From positions 1 to 12,317 of the forward strand of contig JBBRGG010000096.1 of assembly GCA_038240875.1 (NCBI GenBank): a DNA stretch of 12,317 bases, written 5' to 3'. Below, piece after piece: positions 1-6,232 of this stretch. The notes beneath the pieces are model-generated. The model was not told where the DNA came from. It was given only the letters and a program-made list of their open reading frames with translations, and ran no database searches. The first letter of the stretch is position 1. Each line of letters begins with the position of its first letter. The position numbers and the translations under genes are program-made. This DNA is from JBBRGG01 sp038240875 (GTDB taxonomy: Bacteria; Planctomycetota; Phycisphaerae; Phycisphaerales; UBA1924).

Positions 1-838
1 GGACCGCGTCAAGGTTGTCCATCGGCTCGCCCATACCCATAAACACGATGTTCTTGGGGCGAATGCCGATGACGTGCGTCGCGTTCCACCATTGCGACGC
101 GATCTCCGCGGCGGTCAGCGACCGTATCAGACCCATCTGTGCAGTTTCACAAAACGTGCACCCCATGGCACAACCAACCTGGCTGCTTACGCAGAGGGTG
201 TAGGTTGTTTGCCCGCTTGATCCAACCATGGGTATGAGAACGCTCTCGATTTCCAGAGGAACCTCGGTTGTTCCTGTTTGAGTCGTCTGGACCAGTTGCA
301 GATTGGCGTCGAGCGTTGGCGACGTGTTCTCAGCCGACTCGGCGAGCCACCTTTGATTCAACTTTTCAGGTATACGGCCAGGCATACGAAGCTTGCCACT
401 GGAATCGCGAATACCTGTGCCAACGCGGGTGATGAACTTGACGACTTCGCCTTCGAGGCTGTCCTCGCGCATGGTGTGAACAACCGGTGGCACCTCAAAG
501 CGAATCTTCTGTGCGGGTGCGTTTGGGTTAGCGCGATCCACGAACAACGCGTCTTGGTTCGCTTCGCGGAAAAAAGTTCGGTAAGCTTTGAGCGCACCCA
601 GTCGTCCACCAAGCGGGCGGCCGTCGTCGGCGGTGCCGCGAATTATGCCCAGAACCGCCTTCACCCAGTCTTCGCTTGGCAAACTTAGCGGGCTGGGCAG
701 GATAATTTGCATAGGATTATCTGATTCAGCCTCAGATTCAGTTGCTATTGGTGCTTGCAGCGATAGTGCTCTACTTCGCTGATTGCCTTGTAAGCCTTGC
801 TTGATTTGCGTATTGAGTGGTTTGGACGTGGCGGTCAT
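1..838 (-). CDS. rlmN: Radical SAM 23S rRNA (adenine-C2)-methyltransferase, RlmN/Cfr family (3' end outside window)
   Basis: The enzyme methylates C2 of an adenine in 23S rRNA (A2503 in E. coli), and in RlmN also of tRNA, using S-adenosylmethionine and a [4Fe-4S] cluster. The visible 279 residues contain the cluster motif CxxxCxxC at C223, C227 and C230. Seven residues before it, in TLCVSSQ, is C216, which matches the conserved Cys118 of E. coli RlmN. The SAM-binding GMGEPMDN lies at 268-275. The C-terminal part, with the second catalytic cysteine, is cut off. The first motif cysteine sits about 100 residues later than in E. coli RlmN. The N-terminal part lacks the usual accessory domain with its WLYQ-like segment, and about 45 extra residues (roughly 142-190) precede LEIESVLIP. 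I chose the ATG at 838. An in-frame ATG at 889, just after an in-frame stop, would add 17 residues; neither has a clear Shine-Dalgarno. Family assignment is firm; the exact target base is inferred. Confidence 0.85.
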   Translation of the reverse strand, partial: MTATSKPLNTQIKQGLQGNQRSRALSLQAPIATESEAESDNPMQIILPSPLSLPSEDWVKAVLGIIRGTADDGRPLGGRLGALKAYRTFFREANQDALFVDRANPNAPAQKIRFEVPPVVHTMREDSLEGEVVKFITRVGTGIRDSSGKLRMPGRIPEKLNQRWLAESAENTSPTLDANLQLVQTTQTGTTEVPLEIESVLIPMVGSSGQTTYTLCVSSQVGCAMGCTFCETAQMGLIRSLTAAEIASQWWNATHVIGIRPKNIVFMGMGEPMDNLDAV

Positions 839-944
839 TAGGTCTAAGTCTAGAAGTGAGCGATCCTTGAAGCACAAAGTGAAGTGCATTTTTGGTCAAG
901 TGTAAAGGAACTCTACCTACTTTAATTCGAAGCAAAGTAAGAAA

Positions 945-950
945 ATTATA
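945..950 (-). promoter_or_regulatory. Possible -10 element upstream of rlmN
   Basis: The minus strand reads TATAAT here, about 55 bases upstream of the outer rlmN start at 889. A TTGACA hexamer lies upstream at 968-963, but the spacing is only 12 bases. At 17 bases the sequence is TGGAGT, a poor -35. The site is therefore only a weak promoter candidate in the divergent spacer. Confidence 0.25.
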
Positions 951-998
951 TGGCAAACAAATGTCAAACTCCAGCGCAAATACTTACCTCTATTGATC

Positions 999-1013
999 TT
1001 GGAACAGATCCAA
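999..1013. promoter_or_regulatory. Operator-like dyad in the divergent rlmN/lipoprotein spacer
   Basis: TTGGA, five bases (ACAGA), then TCCAA form a perfect dyad in the AT-rich spacer between the divergent rlmN and lipoprotein genes. It lies just ahead of AT-rich, -10-like sequence (CATAAT, TACTAAT) leading to the lipoprotein gene. Binding by a repressor or activator is only inferred from the symmetry. Apart from this and the weak -10 site, the spacer 839-1175 shows no gene. Confidence 0.25.
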
Positions 1014-1175
1014 CCTGCCATAATAAGTACTAATAGAGCAAGTGTTTATGCTTAAAAGTTATCAGCCGAGTTGAGTCTGTGCAAGCTAACTTCTACTCTA
1101 CGCCTTGAAGTCGAAATTTGTGGACGTGCGAGCCCAGTCGAGTTGGCAGGATTCGCTACCACTTTGGAGAGGTTT

Positions 1176-2828
1176 ATGAACAGATTTGGCATTATCCGTA
1201 CAACGTTGGCTCTCGCGACCCTCGCGGGAGCGTTAACTTTGGTTGGTTGTGAGTCTTCGCAAAGCCGCGATTACTCGCGCTTGAACGCTAACGTTCTCGA
1301 AGTTCCTCGCGGATATGCACGTGGCAATGTGGCTCCTCGCATTGCTGCTCCTGTGGCTGAAAGGCCCGCTGCCGCTACTCCTCGCGCAACAACCGCTGGC
1401 GTAGGCAACTGTGCGGTCGATGTACCCGCTGGCATGAAGGCCACTGCGATGGCATTCCCCACCGGTGATATCGGCAGCAGCGCTCTTATGCTGACCGAAG
1501 TTTCTCCCAACGCCGTCCGCGCCAACGCTCCTTATGAGACGATGGTCTATGTCTGCAACTTGACCCAGGGCTCGCTCTCGAACGTCGTTGTAACTAATGA
1601 GTCGATCTCGAACTTTAACGTTTCGGCTTCGTCTCCCGCCGCCTCGCGCGGTGCGGACGGTACCCTCCAGTGGCCTTTGGGCACACTCGCTGCTGGCGAG
1701 ACCAAGGTCATCCGCCTTCAGGGCATGGCTCCAGCTGTCGGCGTGGCCAGCACCTGCTTGAGCGTCTCCTACAACAACAGCCTCTGCGCTGCAGTCAATG
1801 TCGTTCAGCCCGCATTGGCGATCACTAAGACCATCACCCCGATGGCAACCCTCAATTGTGACCCTATCACGACCTCCATCGAAGTCAAGAACACCGGTAC
1901 GGGCTCTGCTGACAACGTCAAGATTACCGACAACCTACCCGATGGCTTGACCACCACCAGTGGCGAAAAGACCTTCACCATCAACGTCGGTACCCTTGCC
2001 TCGGGCGAATCCAAAGCATTCCCCGTCACCCTCAAGGCCACCAAGACTGGTACGTTCCAGAACGTTGCCAGCGTTGTCGCCGACGGCGGCCTCACCGCTG
2101 AATCGCAGTCTGTTACCACCAAGATCACCCAGCCTGTACTCACGATCTCCTGCAAGTCGCCTGAGCGCGTCTTCTTGGGCCGTGAAGTCGCCTATCAGTT
2201 CACTGTCACCAACACGGGCGATTCGGCTTGTGAAGCGACGACCGTTGTCGCTTCGCTTCCCGCTGGGGCGACCAACGCTCGCGCTTCGGACGCTGGCGTT
2301 GCCTCGGCTAATAGCGTGAACTGGAATGTCGGAGCTCTGGCCGCTGGCGCGAGCAAGGTTCTCACGGTTAACTTCATTCCCACGGGTGGTGCTGGCTCGA
2401 ACATCAGCGTCTCGGCGACTGCGGCTTGCAAGTGCGCTGTCCCCGTCACTACTCAGTGCTCGACCAACGTCTTTGGTCTGCCTGACATCGGCACTCTGGT
2501 CACCGACGACGAAGGCGTCGTTGCTGTTGGCGCGAACCACACCTACCGCGTTGAAGTTGAGAACCAGGGCCAGATCAACCTCACCAACGTCAAGATGGTC
2601 GTTGCTCTCCCCGAAGGCATGACCTTCGTCTCCTCGGCCAACGGCCGTCTCGTTGGCAACAAGGTTGAGTTTGCCTTCGGCACCTTGACCCCAGGCCAGA
2701 AGGTTGCTTCCGCATTCGTCGTTAAGGCGAGCAAGAGTGGCGAACTTCTCGTCATCGGCGAGACCACCTGCACCGAAATCCGTACTCCTGTCCGTGACGA
2801 CGAACTCACCAACTTTGTTGGCGAGTAA
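1176..2828 (+). CDS. Cysteine-rich DUF11-repeat outer-envelope lipoprotein, chlamydial OmcB-like
   Basis: The predicted product is a 550-residue lipoprotein. The ATG at 1176 is preceded by GGAGAGG; an upstream in-frame TTG at 1071 would hide the signal peptide and was rejected. Residues 1-24 form a type II signal peptide ending in lipobox LVGC with C25. The +2 residue is Glu, so inner-membrane retention by a +2 Asp is not expected. A proline/alanine-rich stretch (about 50-75) leads into four tandem Ig-like DUF11 repeats at roughly 105-208, 212-318, 320-430 and 436-540. Eleven further cysteines (79, 127, 194, 204, 228, 326, 352, 418, 420, 428, 532) could form disulphides. The repeats, with phrases such as NTGTGSADNVKI and GTLASGESK, resemble chlamydial OmcB, which is a disulphide-linked periplasmic or outer-membrane protein. 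A structural role in the cell wall is inferred. The gene is alone on its strand and ends at a strong terminator. Confidence 0.85.
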   Translation: MNRFGIIRTTLALATLAGALTLVGCESSQSRDYSRLNANVLEVPRGYARGNVAPRIAAPVAERPAAATPRATTAGVGNCAVDVPAGMKATAMAFPTGDIGSSALMLTEVSPNAVRANAPYETMVYVCNLTQGSLSNVVVTNESISNFNVSASSPAASRGADGTLQWPLGTLAAGETKVIRLQGMAPAVGVASTCLSVSYNNSLCAAVNVVQPALAITKTITPMATLNCDPITTSIEVKNTGTGSADNVKITDNLPDGLTTTSGEKTFTINVGTLASGESKAFPVTLKATKTGTFQNVASVVADGGLTAESQSVTTKITQPVLTISCKSPERVFLGREVAYQFTVTNTGDSACEATTVVASLPAGATNARASDAGVASANSVNWNVGALAAGASKVLTVNFIPTGGAGSNISVSATAACKCAVPVTTQCSTNVFGLPDIGTLVTDDEGVVAVGANHTYRVEVENQGQINLTNVKMVVALPEGMTFVSSANGRLVGNKVEFAFGTLTPGQKVASAFVVKASKSGELLVIGETTCTEIRTPVRDDELTNFVGE

Positions 2829-2861
2829 GTTTATCGGCGAGTACGTTTGTAAGCGAGCAAG
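2814..2861 (+). repeat. Three degenerate 16-bp tandem repeats across the lipoprotein stop codon
   Basis: The units are TTTGTTGGCGAGTAAG (2814-2829), TTTATCGGCGAGTACG (2830-2845) and TTTGTAAGCGAGCAAG (2846-2861). The first unit contains the last codons and the TAA stop of the lipoprotein gene, so the 3' untranslated region looks like slippage copies of the end of the gene. The unit is not a multiple of three, so the copies do not extend the reading frame. Confidence 0.6.
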
Positions 2862-2931
2862 TGCTCACTCTCGCACAACGCGGGAATCAGTCGGACTACC
2901 TAACCTTCACGTTCTAAATCTTGCTTAACTC

Positions 2932-2969
2932 ACGAGGGCGCCTGGAACACCGGGTGCCCTCGTTTTTTT
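2932..2969 (+). terminator. Intrinsic terminator of the OmcB-like lipoprotein gene
   Basis: CGAGGGC at 2933-2939 pairs perfectly with GCCCTCG at 2956-2962. The stem extends inward through GCC/GGT to 10-11 bp and closes on a short loop. Seven T residues follow at 2963-2969. It lies about 105 bases after the stop codon, with the right orientation for plus-strand termination. Confidence 0.9.
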
Positions 2970-3131
2970 GCAGGTCTCTCCAATCAGGGGTGAAGTTGAG
3001 TGCTGCGATGAAAGATGTAAAGGCAGGGCTGATCGCGAGTGGCGAATCGAGAAGACGTTTGATGTCTTCGTCTGCGCTGCGAAGCAGCGGAGAAGACACA
3101 AGGGAAGGGCCAGTGGCTAGTGTGAAGGCAG

Positions 3132-3156
3132 CACCATGATCGAAACGATCATGGTG
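3132..3156. repeat. Perfect 11-bp inverted repeat with AAA loop
   Basis: CACCATGATCG at 3132-3142 is followed by AAA and by its exact reverse complement CGATCATGGTG at 3146-3156. No T tract follows on either strand, so it is not a standard terminator. The 14-bp tandem repeat abuts it on the right. Confidence 0.75.
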
Positions 3157-3198
3157 GCACGAAGACAAAGGCACGAAGACAAAGGCACGAAGATAAAG
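3157..3198 (+). repeat. Three tandem copies of a 14-bp repeat
   Basis: The unit GGCACGAAGACAAA occurs three times in a row, the last copy with T for C (AAGATAAA). From memory, similar intergenic CACGAAGACAAAG-type strings occur widely in environmental bacterial genomes; I cannot check this here. A looser copy (GGCAAAGACAAA) follows near 3239-3250. Confidence 0.7.
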
Positions 3199-3406
3199 GC
3201 AATCGGCCGGGACGGCCGGACCACCCGAGGCAGAAGAAGGCAAAGACAAAGGGCAATCGGTAATGCGAACAGGCATATCCAGCAAAAACTGTTCTCAGAG
3301 AGAGGGCGTATCCAGACAGATCGTAATTTATATATGCACATCAGGAGCCGAGCGGTGTGATTGGTAGAACAAAGTGAGTTCAAAGCACGCTTTCCCAATA
3401 CATCAT

Positions 3407-4414
3407 TCACCTGCGCGGGCCCTTGCTTGGGAGCGTACTAAGCTGCCGGGTTAATTCGTCGGCGAAGGCGCTCGCTGCGGGGCTGCTGTGGCGGTCGTGC
3501 CTGGTGACCATCGCGAGGGTTCGGGTGAGCACGCTGCCTTTGGGCGCGAAGCCTTGGAAGCGCGTGTCGGTGCCGAGTGCCTTTGCCTTGTCACTCGCCT
3601 TGTCACTCGCCTTGTCGCTCGCCTTGTCACGCAAGCCGCGCAGCGCGAATCGGCTCACGAATGCCACACCGATTTCCGCTGCCACCATTTCTTTGATGCC
3701 TTCGATTGAACGCAACTCCATCACGTATTTGAGCGCAATCCCTGCTTTTGCCGCCGCATCATCGATGAGCAAACGCACAGCGGACCCCGCCTCAAACCCA
3801 ATAATCGGCACGCCTGCAAGATCTTTAAACCGAAAGGTCGGCTCCACGCTCTCGTGTTCATCACGCAACACCGGTGGCAACAATCGACTATTCGGCGGCG
3901 CGATAAGCCGCAACTCATCGGTCACCAAAGGCGTCTTGATCAGCACTTGGCTATCGGGGACCGTGATGGGCAGGGTGACGATTCCAAGATCGAGCTCGCC
4001 TGAGGCCACGGCTTGGGCGACCGCCGACGAACCAGCCTCGCGGACGGCGAAGGTCAACCCTGGGTGCGCTTTGCGCATCGCACCGACAACCGAAGGAATG
4101 AGATAGGTCGTCGCGGTTGCGCCGCCACCGATGCGAACGGTGCCTCGTTCAAGACCCATGAGTTCGCGTACAGCGCGCTGGGCATCGTCGGCCTCGCGTA
4201 CTGCTGCTTGGGCGTGTCGAAGAAACACGTGCCCGGCCTCGGTGAGCGCGACGCCCTTTCCTGTTCGATGAAGCAACGCCACTCCAAGCTCGGCTTCGAG
4301 TTTGCGAAGCATCGCCGAGAGAGCTGGCTGGGTGACGCCCAACGCGCGTGCGGCTCGGGTCACGTGCCCTTGCGTTGCGATCTCGACAAAGTATCGAAGC
4401 GGTGTGAGTTCCAT
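3407..4414 (-). CDS. LysR-family transcriptional regulator with internal DKAS repeat
   Basis: This 335-residue protein has the LysR layout. Residues 1-60 form a winged helix-turn-helix, with the conserved run from TRAARALGVTQPALS into the LFHR-like turn LLHRTGKG. Residues from about 90 form the periplasmic-binding-protein-like effector domain, with typical GTVRIGG and SGELDLGIV segments. Such proteins bind DNA as tetramers and respond to a small ligand, which cannot be told here. The oddity is four repeats of DKAS/DKAK at 263-278, between VSRFALRGLRDK and the last effector-domain strand; the DNA there is a 12-bp tandem repeat. The gene lies 32 bases downstream of the cdsA-like gene on the same strand, so the two are probably co-transcribed. 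The usual divergent target gene is absent, so its regulon cannot be guessed from position. Confidence 0.92.
   Translation of the reverse strand: MELTPLRYFVEIATQGHVTRAARALGVTQPALSAMLRKLEAELGVALLHRTGKGVALTEAGHVFLRHAQAAVREADDAQRAVRELMGLERGTVRIGGGATATTYLIPSVVGAMRKAHPGLTFAVREAGSSAVAQAVASGELDLGIVTLPITVPDSQVLIKTPLVTDELRLIAPPNSRLLPPVLRDEHESVEPTFRFKDLAGVPIIGFEAGSAVRLLIDDAAAKAGIALKYVMELRSIEGIKEMVAAEIGVAFVSRFALRGLRDKASDKASDKASDKAKALGTDTRFQGFAPKGSVLTRTLAMVTRHDRHSSPAASAFADELTRQLSTLPSKGPRR
3585..3630 (-). repeat. 12-bp tandem repeat inside the LysR gene (3.8 copies)
   Basis: On the plus strand the unit GCCTTGTCACTC is repeated at 3585-3596, 3597-3608 and 3609-3620 (with G for A in one copy), and partly at 3621-3630. 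Read on the coding strand it gives the DKAS residue repeat. The unit is a multiple of three, so copy-number changes would keep the frame. Confidence 0.85.
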
Positions 4415-4446
4415 GCGTGTGCCAGATGCTTATATTAGTTGCACGT

Positions 4447-5469
4447 TCAATGCCCGGTAAAGATCCGCGTGGGCTGTTCGAGTCCGACGCCGACAAGATA
4501 GCCAACATAATGAAAGGCGATGGGCGCGACGAGCAGGAGCGAGTTGACGCGATCGGTGACGCCGCCATGGCCGGGCAGGAACCGGGCGAGATCTTTGAGG
4601 CCGAGGTCGCGTTTGATCGAGCCCAAGACCAAGTCGCCCAGTTGTGCAGCAATTGCGACGAAGACGCCAAGCATTACAAGCTTTGGCCAATCTGCGATGG
4701 TCGTGCCACGAAAGATTGCGTGCGCGAGGACCATGATTAGCGCGACGGCGATAACGAACGCACCGATGTGTCCCGCGAGGGTTTTGCGTGGGCTGGTATT
4801 GGGGAAGAGGCGGCGATCGCCGAAGGCTTTGCCGAAGCAGTACGCCGCGACGTCGCTGGTTTGCGTGGCGACCAGGAGCATGAGCAGGATGGGGCGATAG
4901 TCTGGCGAATTGGTCAGGTACGCAAGATGCATGAGCCCTGAACCAAAGAGGAGCAGCGAAACGGTGCCGAGCGAGATGCGTTGAAGGTATCCCAGGGGTT
5001 GATCTTTGATCACGGCAACTCCCGCAAGGACCGCCACGCCCAGCGGCGGCACCGCAACAAACAAGCCATACCAATGGTCGAGTGCTGCAATTGCCATCGT
5101 GATGATGCCAAGAGCCACGATCGCGCTGAGTAAGCGATCACGAAAGAAACCAGTCGCACGAGCAAACTCGCGATATGCGAGTAGCGCGACGAGCGTGATG
5201 AGCAGGATGGCAGCGAGCTTACACCAGAGCACGGGCGCGACGACGACGGGAATGATGACAAGCCAAGTCCAGTAGCGGGTCCACGCGTCGGCGCGTGTAG
5301 ATTCAGAGAGTTTGCCTAGTGCGTGCAAGGACACGAGCACGATTGGCGCGAGCACGAGTGCGCTAGCAATTGCCAAGAGGCAATATCGCGTGACCGGGTG
5401 CGCGAACGCGCCCGATGAGTCCAACACGGGACCAAAGGCTGCGATAATTTCGTTGGCGCGATCGAGCAT
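4447..5469 (-). CDS. cdsA: CdsA-family phosphatidate cytidylyltransferase
   Basis: CdsA makes CDP-diacylglycerol from CTP and phosphatidic acid, the branch point of phospholipid synthesis in the inner membrane. The 340-residue product is strongly hydrophobic, with about eight membrane segments from residue 28 to the C-terminus. The family block SDVAAYCFGK...SPRKT is at 205-230. The C-terminal signature begins at S284 (SIKRD), includes K292-D293, PGHGG at 299-303 and D306-R307. Two usual residues differ: the Glu after SPxKTx is Ala (A232), and the last Asp of the signature is Asn (N309). It may be a paralogue related to the YnbB-type branch of CdsA rather than the housekeeping enzyme; this is uncertain. 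The ATG at 5469 is the first in the frame and has no clear Shine-Dalgarno. The lysR gene follows 32 bases downstream. Confidence 0.87.
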   Translation of the reverse strand: MLDRANEIIAAFGPVLDSSGAFAHPVTRYCLLAIASALVLAPIVLVSLHALGKLSESTRADAWTRYWTWLVIIPVVVAPVLWCKLAAILLITLVALLAYREFARATGFFRDRLLSAIVALGIITMAIAALDHWYGLFVAVPPLGVAVLAGVAVIKDQPLGYLQRISLGTVSLLLFGSGLMHLAYLTNSPDYRPILLMLLVATQTSDVAAYCFGKAFGDRRLFPNTSPRKTLAGHIGAFVIAVALIMVLAHAIFRGTTIADWPKLVMLGVFVAIAAQLGDLVLGSIKRDLGLKDLARFLPGHGGVTDRVNSLLLVAPIAFHYVGYLVGVGLEQPTRIFTGH

Positions 5470-5550
5470 GAGTGGAGTGTTGGGGGTGAAGCGCGCGTAA
5501 TGGGAGTTTGGGTCTGGAAAGTTGTGTTGAAATTGAATTGATTGTGTGAT

Positions 5551-5670
5551 GCCGCGTCGTGATCGGTCGTGTCAAGTCACGTCTCGTCATGTTTCGCCTC
5601 GTGAAGTCATGTCAAGTCATGTCAAATCATGTCAAATCATGTGAAATCATGTGAAATCTCGTGTTGTCTC
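5551..5670. repeat. Decamer tandem repeat (about 10-12 degenerate copies)
   Basis: From 5571 to 5670 there are ten consecutive 10-bp units with consensus GTCAAATCAT. The central copies (5601-5650) are nearly identical, and the flanks degrade to units such as GTTTCGCCTC and GTGTTGTCTC. Two more degenerate units may extend the array left to 5551. On the minus strand the core units create several TTGACA hexamers 10 bases apart. The array lies about 100-200 bases upstream of the cdsA-like start and about 560 bases upstream of the epimerase start. Confidence 0.85.
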
Positions 5671-5832
5671 GTACCTGTGCTTGTGCGCGGTATGGCATGG
5701 CATTGTGCAGAATATTCAGATTCCCGCCCGATTTTGGGTGCTTTTAAACTCGTCAACTTTGTGCATATATCGTGGATGATGCGTATTAAGTCGCGCCAAG
5801 GTTGCGCGACGTTCGCAACATGTTTGTATACT

Positions 5833-5862
5833 TTGCGTACAAGTAATTTATTTTTGTATAAA
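5833..5862 (+). promoter_or_regulatory. Candidate sigma-70-type promoter, plus strand
   Basis: TTGCGT at 5833-5838 and TATAAA at 5857-5862 are separated by 18 bases, in a very AT-rich stretch. The -35 overlaps an imperfect dyad, TTGTA...TACAA (about 5824-5842), that could be an operator. A transcript would start near 5869. Downstream, the strong terminator at 6026-6065 would end it before the epimerase gene. Confidence 0.4.
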
Positions 5863-5994
5863 GAGTGAGTACAACTTGTCGCTCACGCCGAAGTAAATGT
5901 GGATCTGGGTAACTTGTGGTGAAGTTTGAAAAGTACTCTTGACTTGATCCATGCTCTTGATTCGTTTCAATTCCATATCTGCCAAGTCTTGCAT
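5848..5994 (-). CDS. Possible small hypothetical protein (48 residues), low confidence
   Basis: I do not recognise this product. The frame reads MQDLADMELKRIK at the start and ends in a hydrophobic/aromatic run, IHIYFGVSDKLYSLF. The residue mix is not obviously random and there is no low-complexity bias. The open frame continues upstream to 6168, but that part looks like non-coding sequence and includes the terminator stem. A purine-rich GGAGGAGAGAGAG lies about 20 bases before the ATG, too far for a good ribosome site. It overlaps on the opposite strand the candidate small RNA at 5869-6066; at most one of the two is likely real. It could also be the 3' remnant of a lost gene. Confidence 0.2.
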   Translation of the reverse strand: MQDLADMELKRIKSMDQVKSTFQTSPQVTQIHIYFGVSDKLYSLFIQK

Positions 5995-6066
5995 CAGTCG
6001 GCCAAATTTGATCTCTCTCTCCTCCAGCGGGGCACTGTTTATCGATAGTGCCCTGCTTGTTTTTTG
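5869..6066 (+). ncRNA. Candidate small RNA or leader transcript of about 200 nt
   Basis: The interval runs from the predicted start of the 5833-5862 promoter to the end of the strong terminator at 6026-6065. No plausible plus-strand reading frame fills it. A short stem, GTGAG/CTCAC, can form near its 5' end (about 5866-5887). Because the epimerase gene starts only about 170 bases after the terminator, the RNA could be a free small RNA or an attenuated leader. I recognise no known RNA family. Confidence 0.3.
6026..6065 (+). terminator. Strong intrinsic terminator upstream of the epimerase gene
   Basis: GCGGGGCACT (6027-6036) pairs with AGTGCCCTGC (6047-6056), 10 bp with one G-T wobble. The stem can extend inward towards a TATC loop. 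TTGTTTTTT follows at 6057-6065. The T tract is on the plus strand only, so it ends a rightward transcript. No plus-strand gene lies directly upstream; the nearest is the lysR region's opposite strand. Confidence 0.75.
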
Positions 6067-6232
6067 CCTGTAATTGTGCGGCGCGAAGCCATGGCGGGGT
6101 TTGGCGTGCGCCACACAGCTAGCCACAATTCGGTACGCGCGAGCTCTTCTCACCGTGCCTATTTTCATCTCTACTCACGGTCCGCGTGCTCGTACTGCAA
6201 GAGTCTGGATTGAGCAAGGAAAGAAGCAAGAG

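Larger units (their letters stand above)
2970..3406. other. Gene-free spacer with hairpins and repeats
   Basis: No coding region in this spacer is convincing on either strand; open frames here are low-complexity readings of the repeats. It contains a compound hairpin at 3064-3097 (outer GTCTTC/GAAGAC, inner CGCTGC-GAA-GCAGCG) and a perfect 11-bp hairpin at 3132-3156. A 14-bp tandem repeat follows at about 3157-3198, then a GC-rich hairpin at 3203-3219 (GGCCG-GGA-CGGCC). AAAGGCAATCGG near 3195-3206 recurs with one extra G near 3248-3260. The arrangement resembles dispersed REP-like intergenic elements, but no transposase is present. Confidence 0.5.
5470..6232. other. Long spacer between the divergent cdsA and epimerase genes
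   Basis: No convincing gene fills these 760 bases. Left to right, it holds a decamer tandem repeat (5551-5670), a promoter-like site (5833-5862) and a strong plus-strand terminator (6026-6065). On the minus strand there is a possible 48-residue reading frame (5848-5994). The part between the terminator and the epimerase start shows nothing further. Confidence 0.6.

Noticed and set aside
1071..1175. N-terminal extension of the lipoprotein from a TTG start
   Set aside because: It would bury the type II signal peptide 35 residues inside the protein; the ATG at 1176 has GGAGAGG just upstream.
1935..2540. Long minus-strand frame opposite the lipoprotein gene
   Set aside because: Arg/Asp/Gly-rich composition typical of antisense shadow; no motif; the plus strand clearly encodes DUF11 repeats.
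2914..3410. Minus-strand frames in the repeat-rich spacer
   Set aside because: They are translations of the 14-bp repeats and hairpins, with no ribosome site or domain.
3423..4106. 227-residue plus-strand frame opposite the LysR gene
   Set aside because: Ser/Ala/Leu-rich shadow of a well-supported LysR regulator; includes the antisense of the DKAS repeat.
4430..5074. Second minus-strand frame overlapping the cdsA-like gene
   Set aside because: Arg/His/Pro-rich reading in another frame of a clear membrane enzyme gene.
5551..5670. CRISPR array
   Set aside because: The decamers are directly adjacent with no spacers, and no cas gene is present.
5629..5868. 79-residue plus-strand frame
   Set aside because: Starts inside the decamer repeat, has no motif or ribosome site, and an unusual Cys/Trp/His mix.
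6074..6232. N-terminal extension of the epimerase
   Set aside because: The NAD-binding motif is expected at the very N-terminus; the start at 6233 has AAGGAAAG upstream, and the extension resembles spacer sequence.
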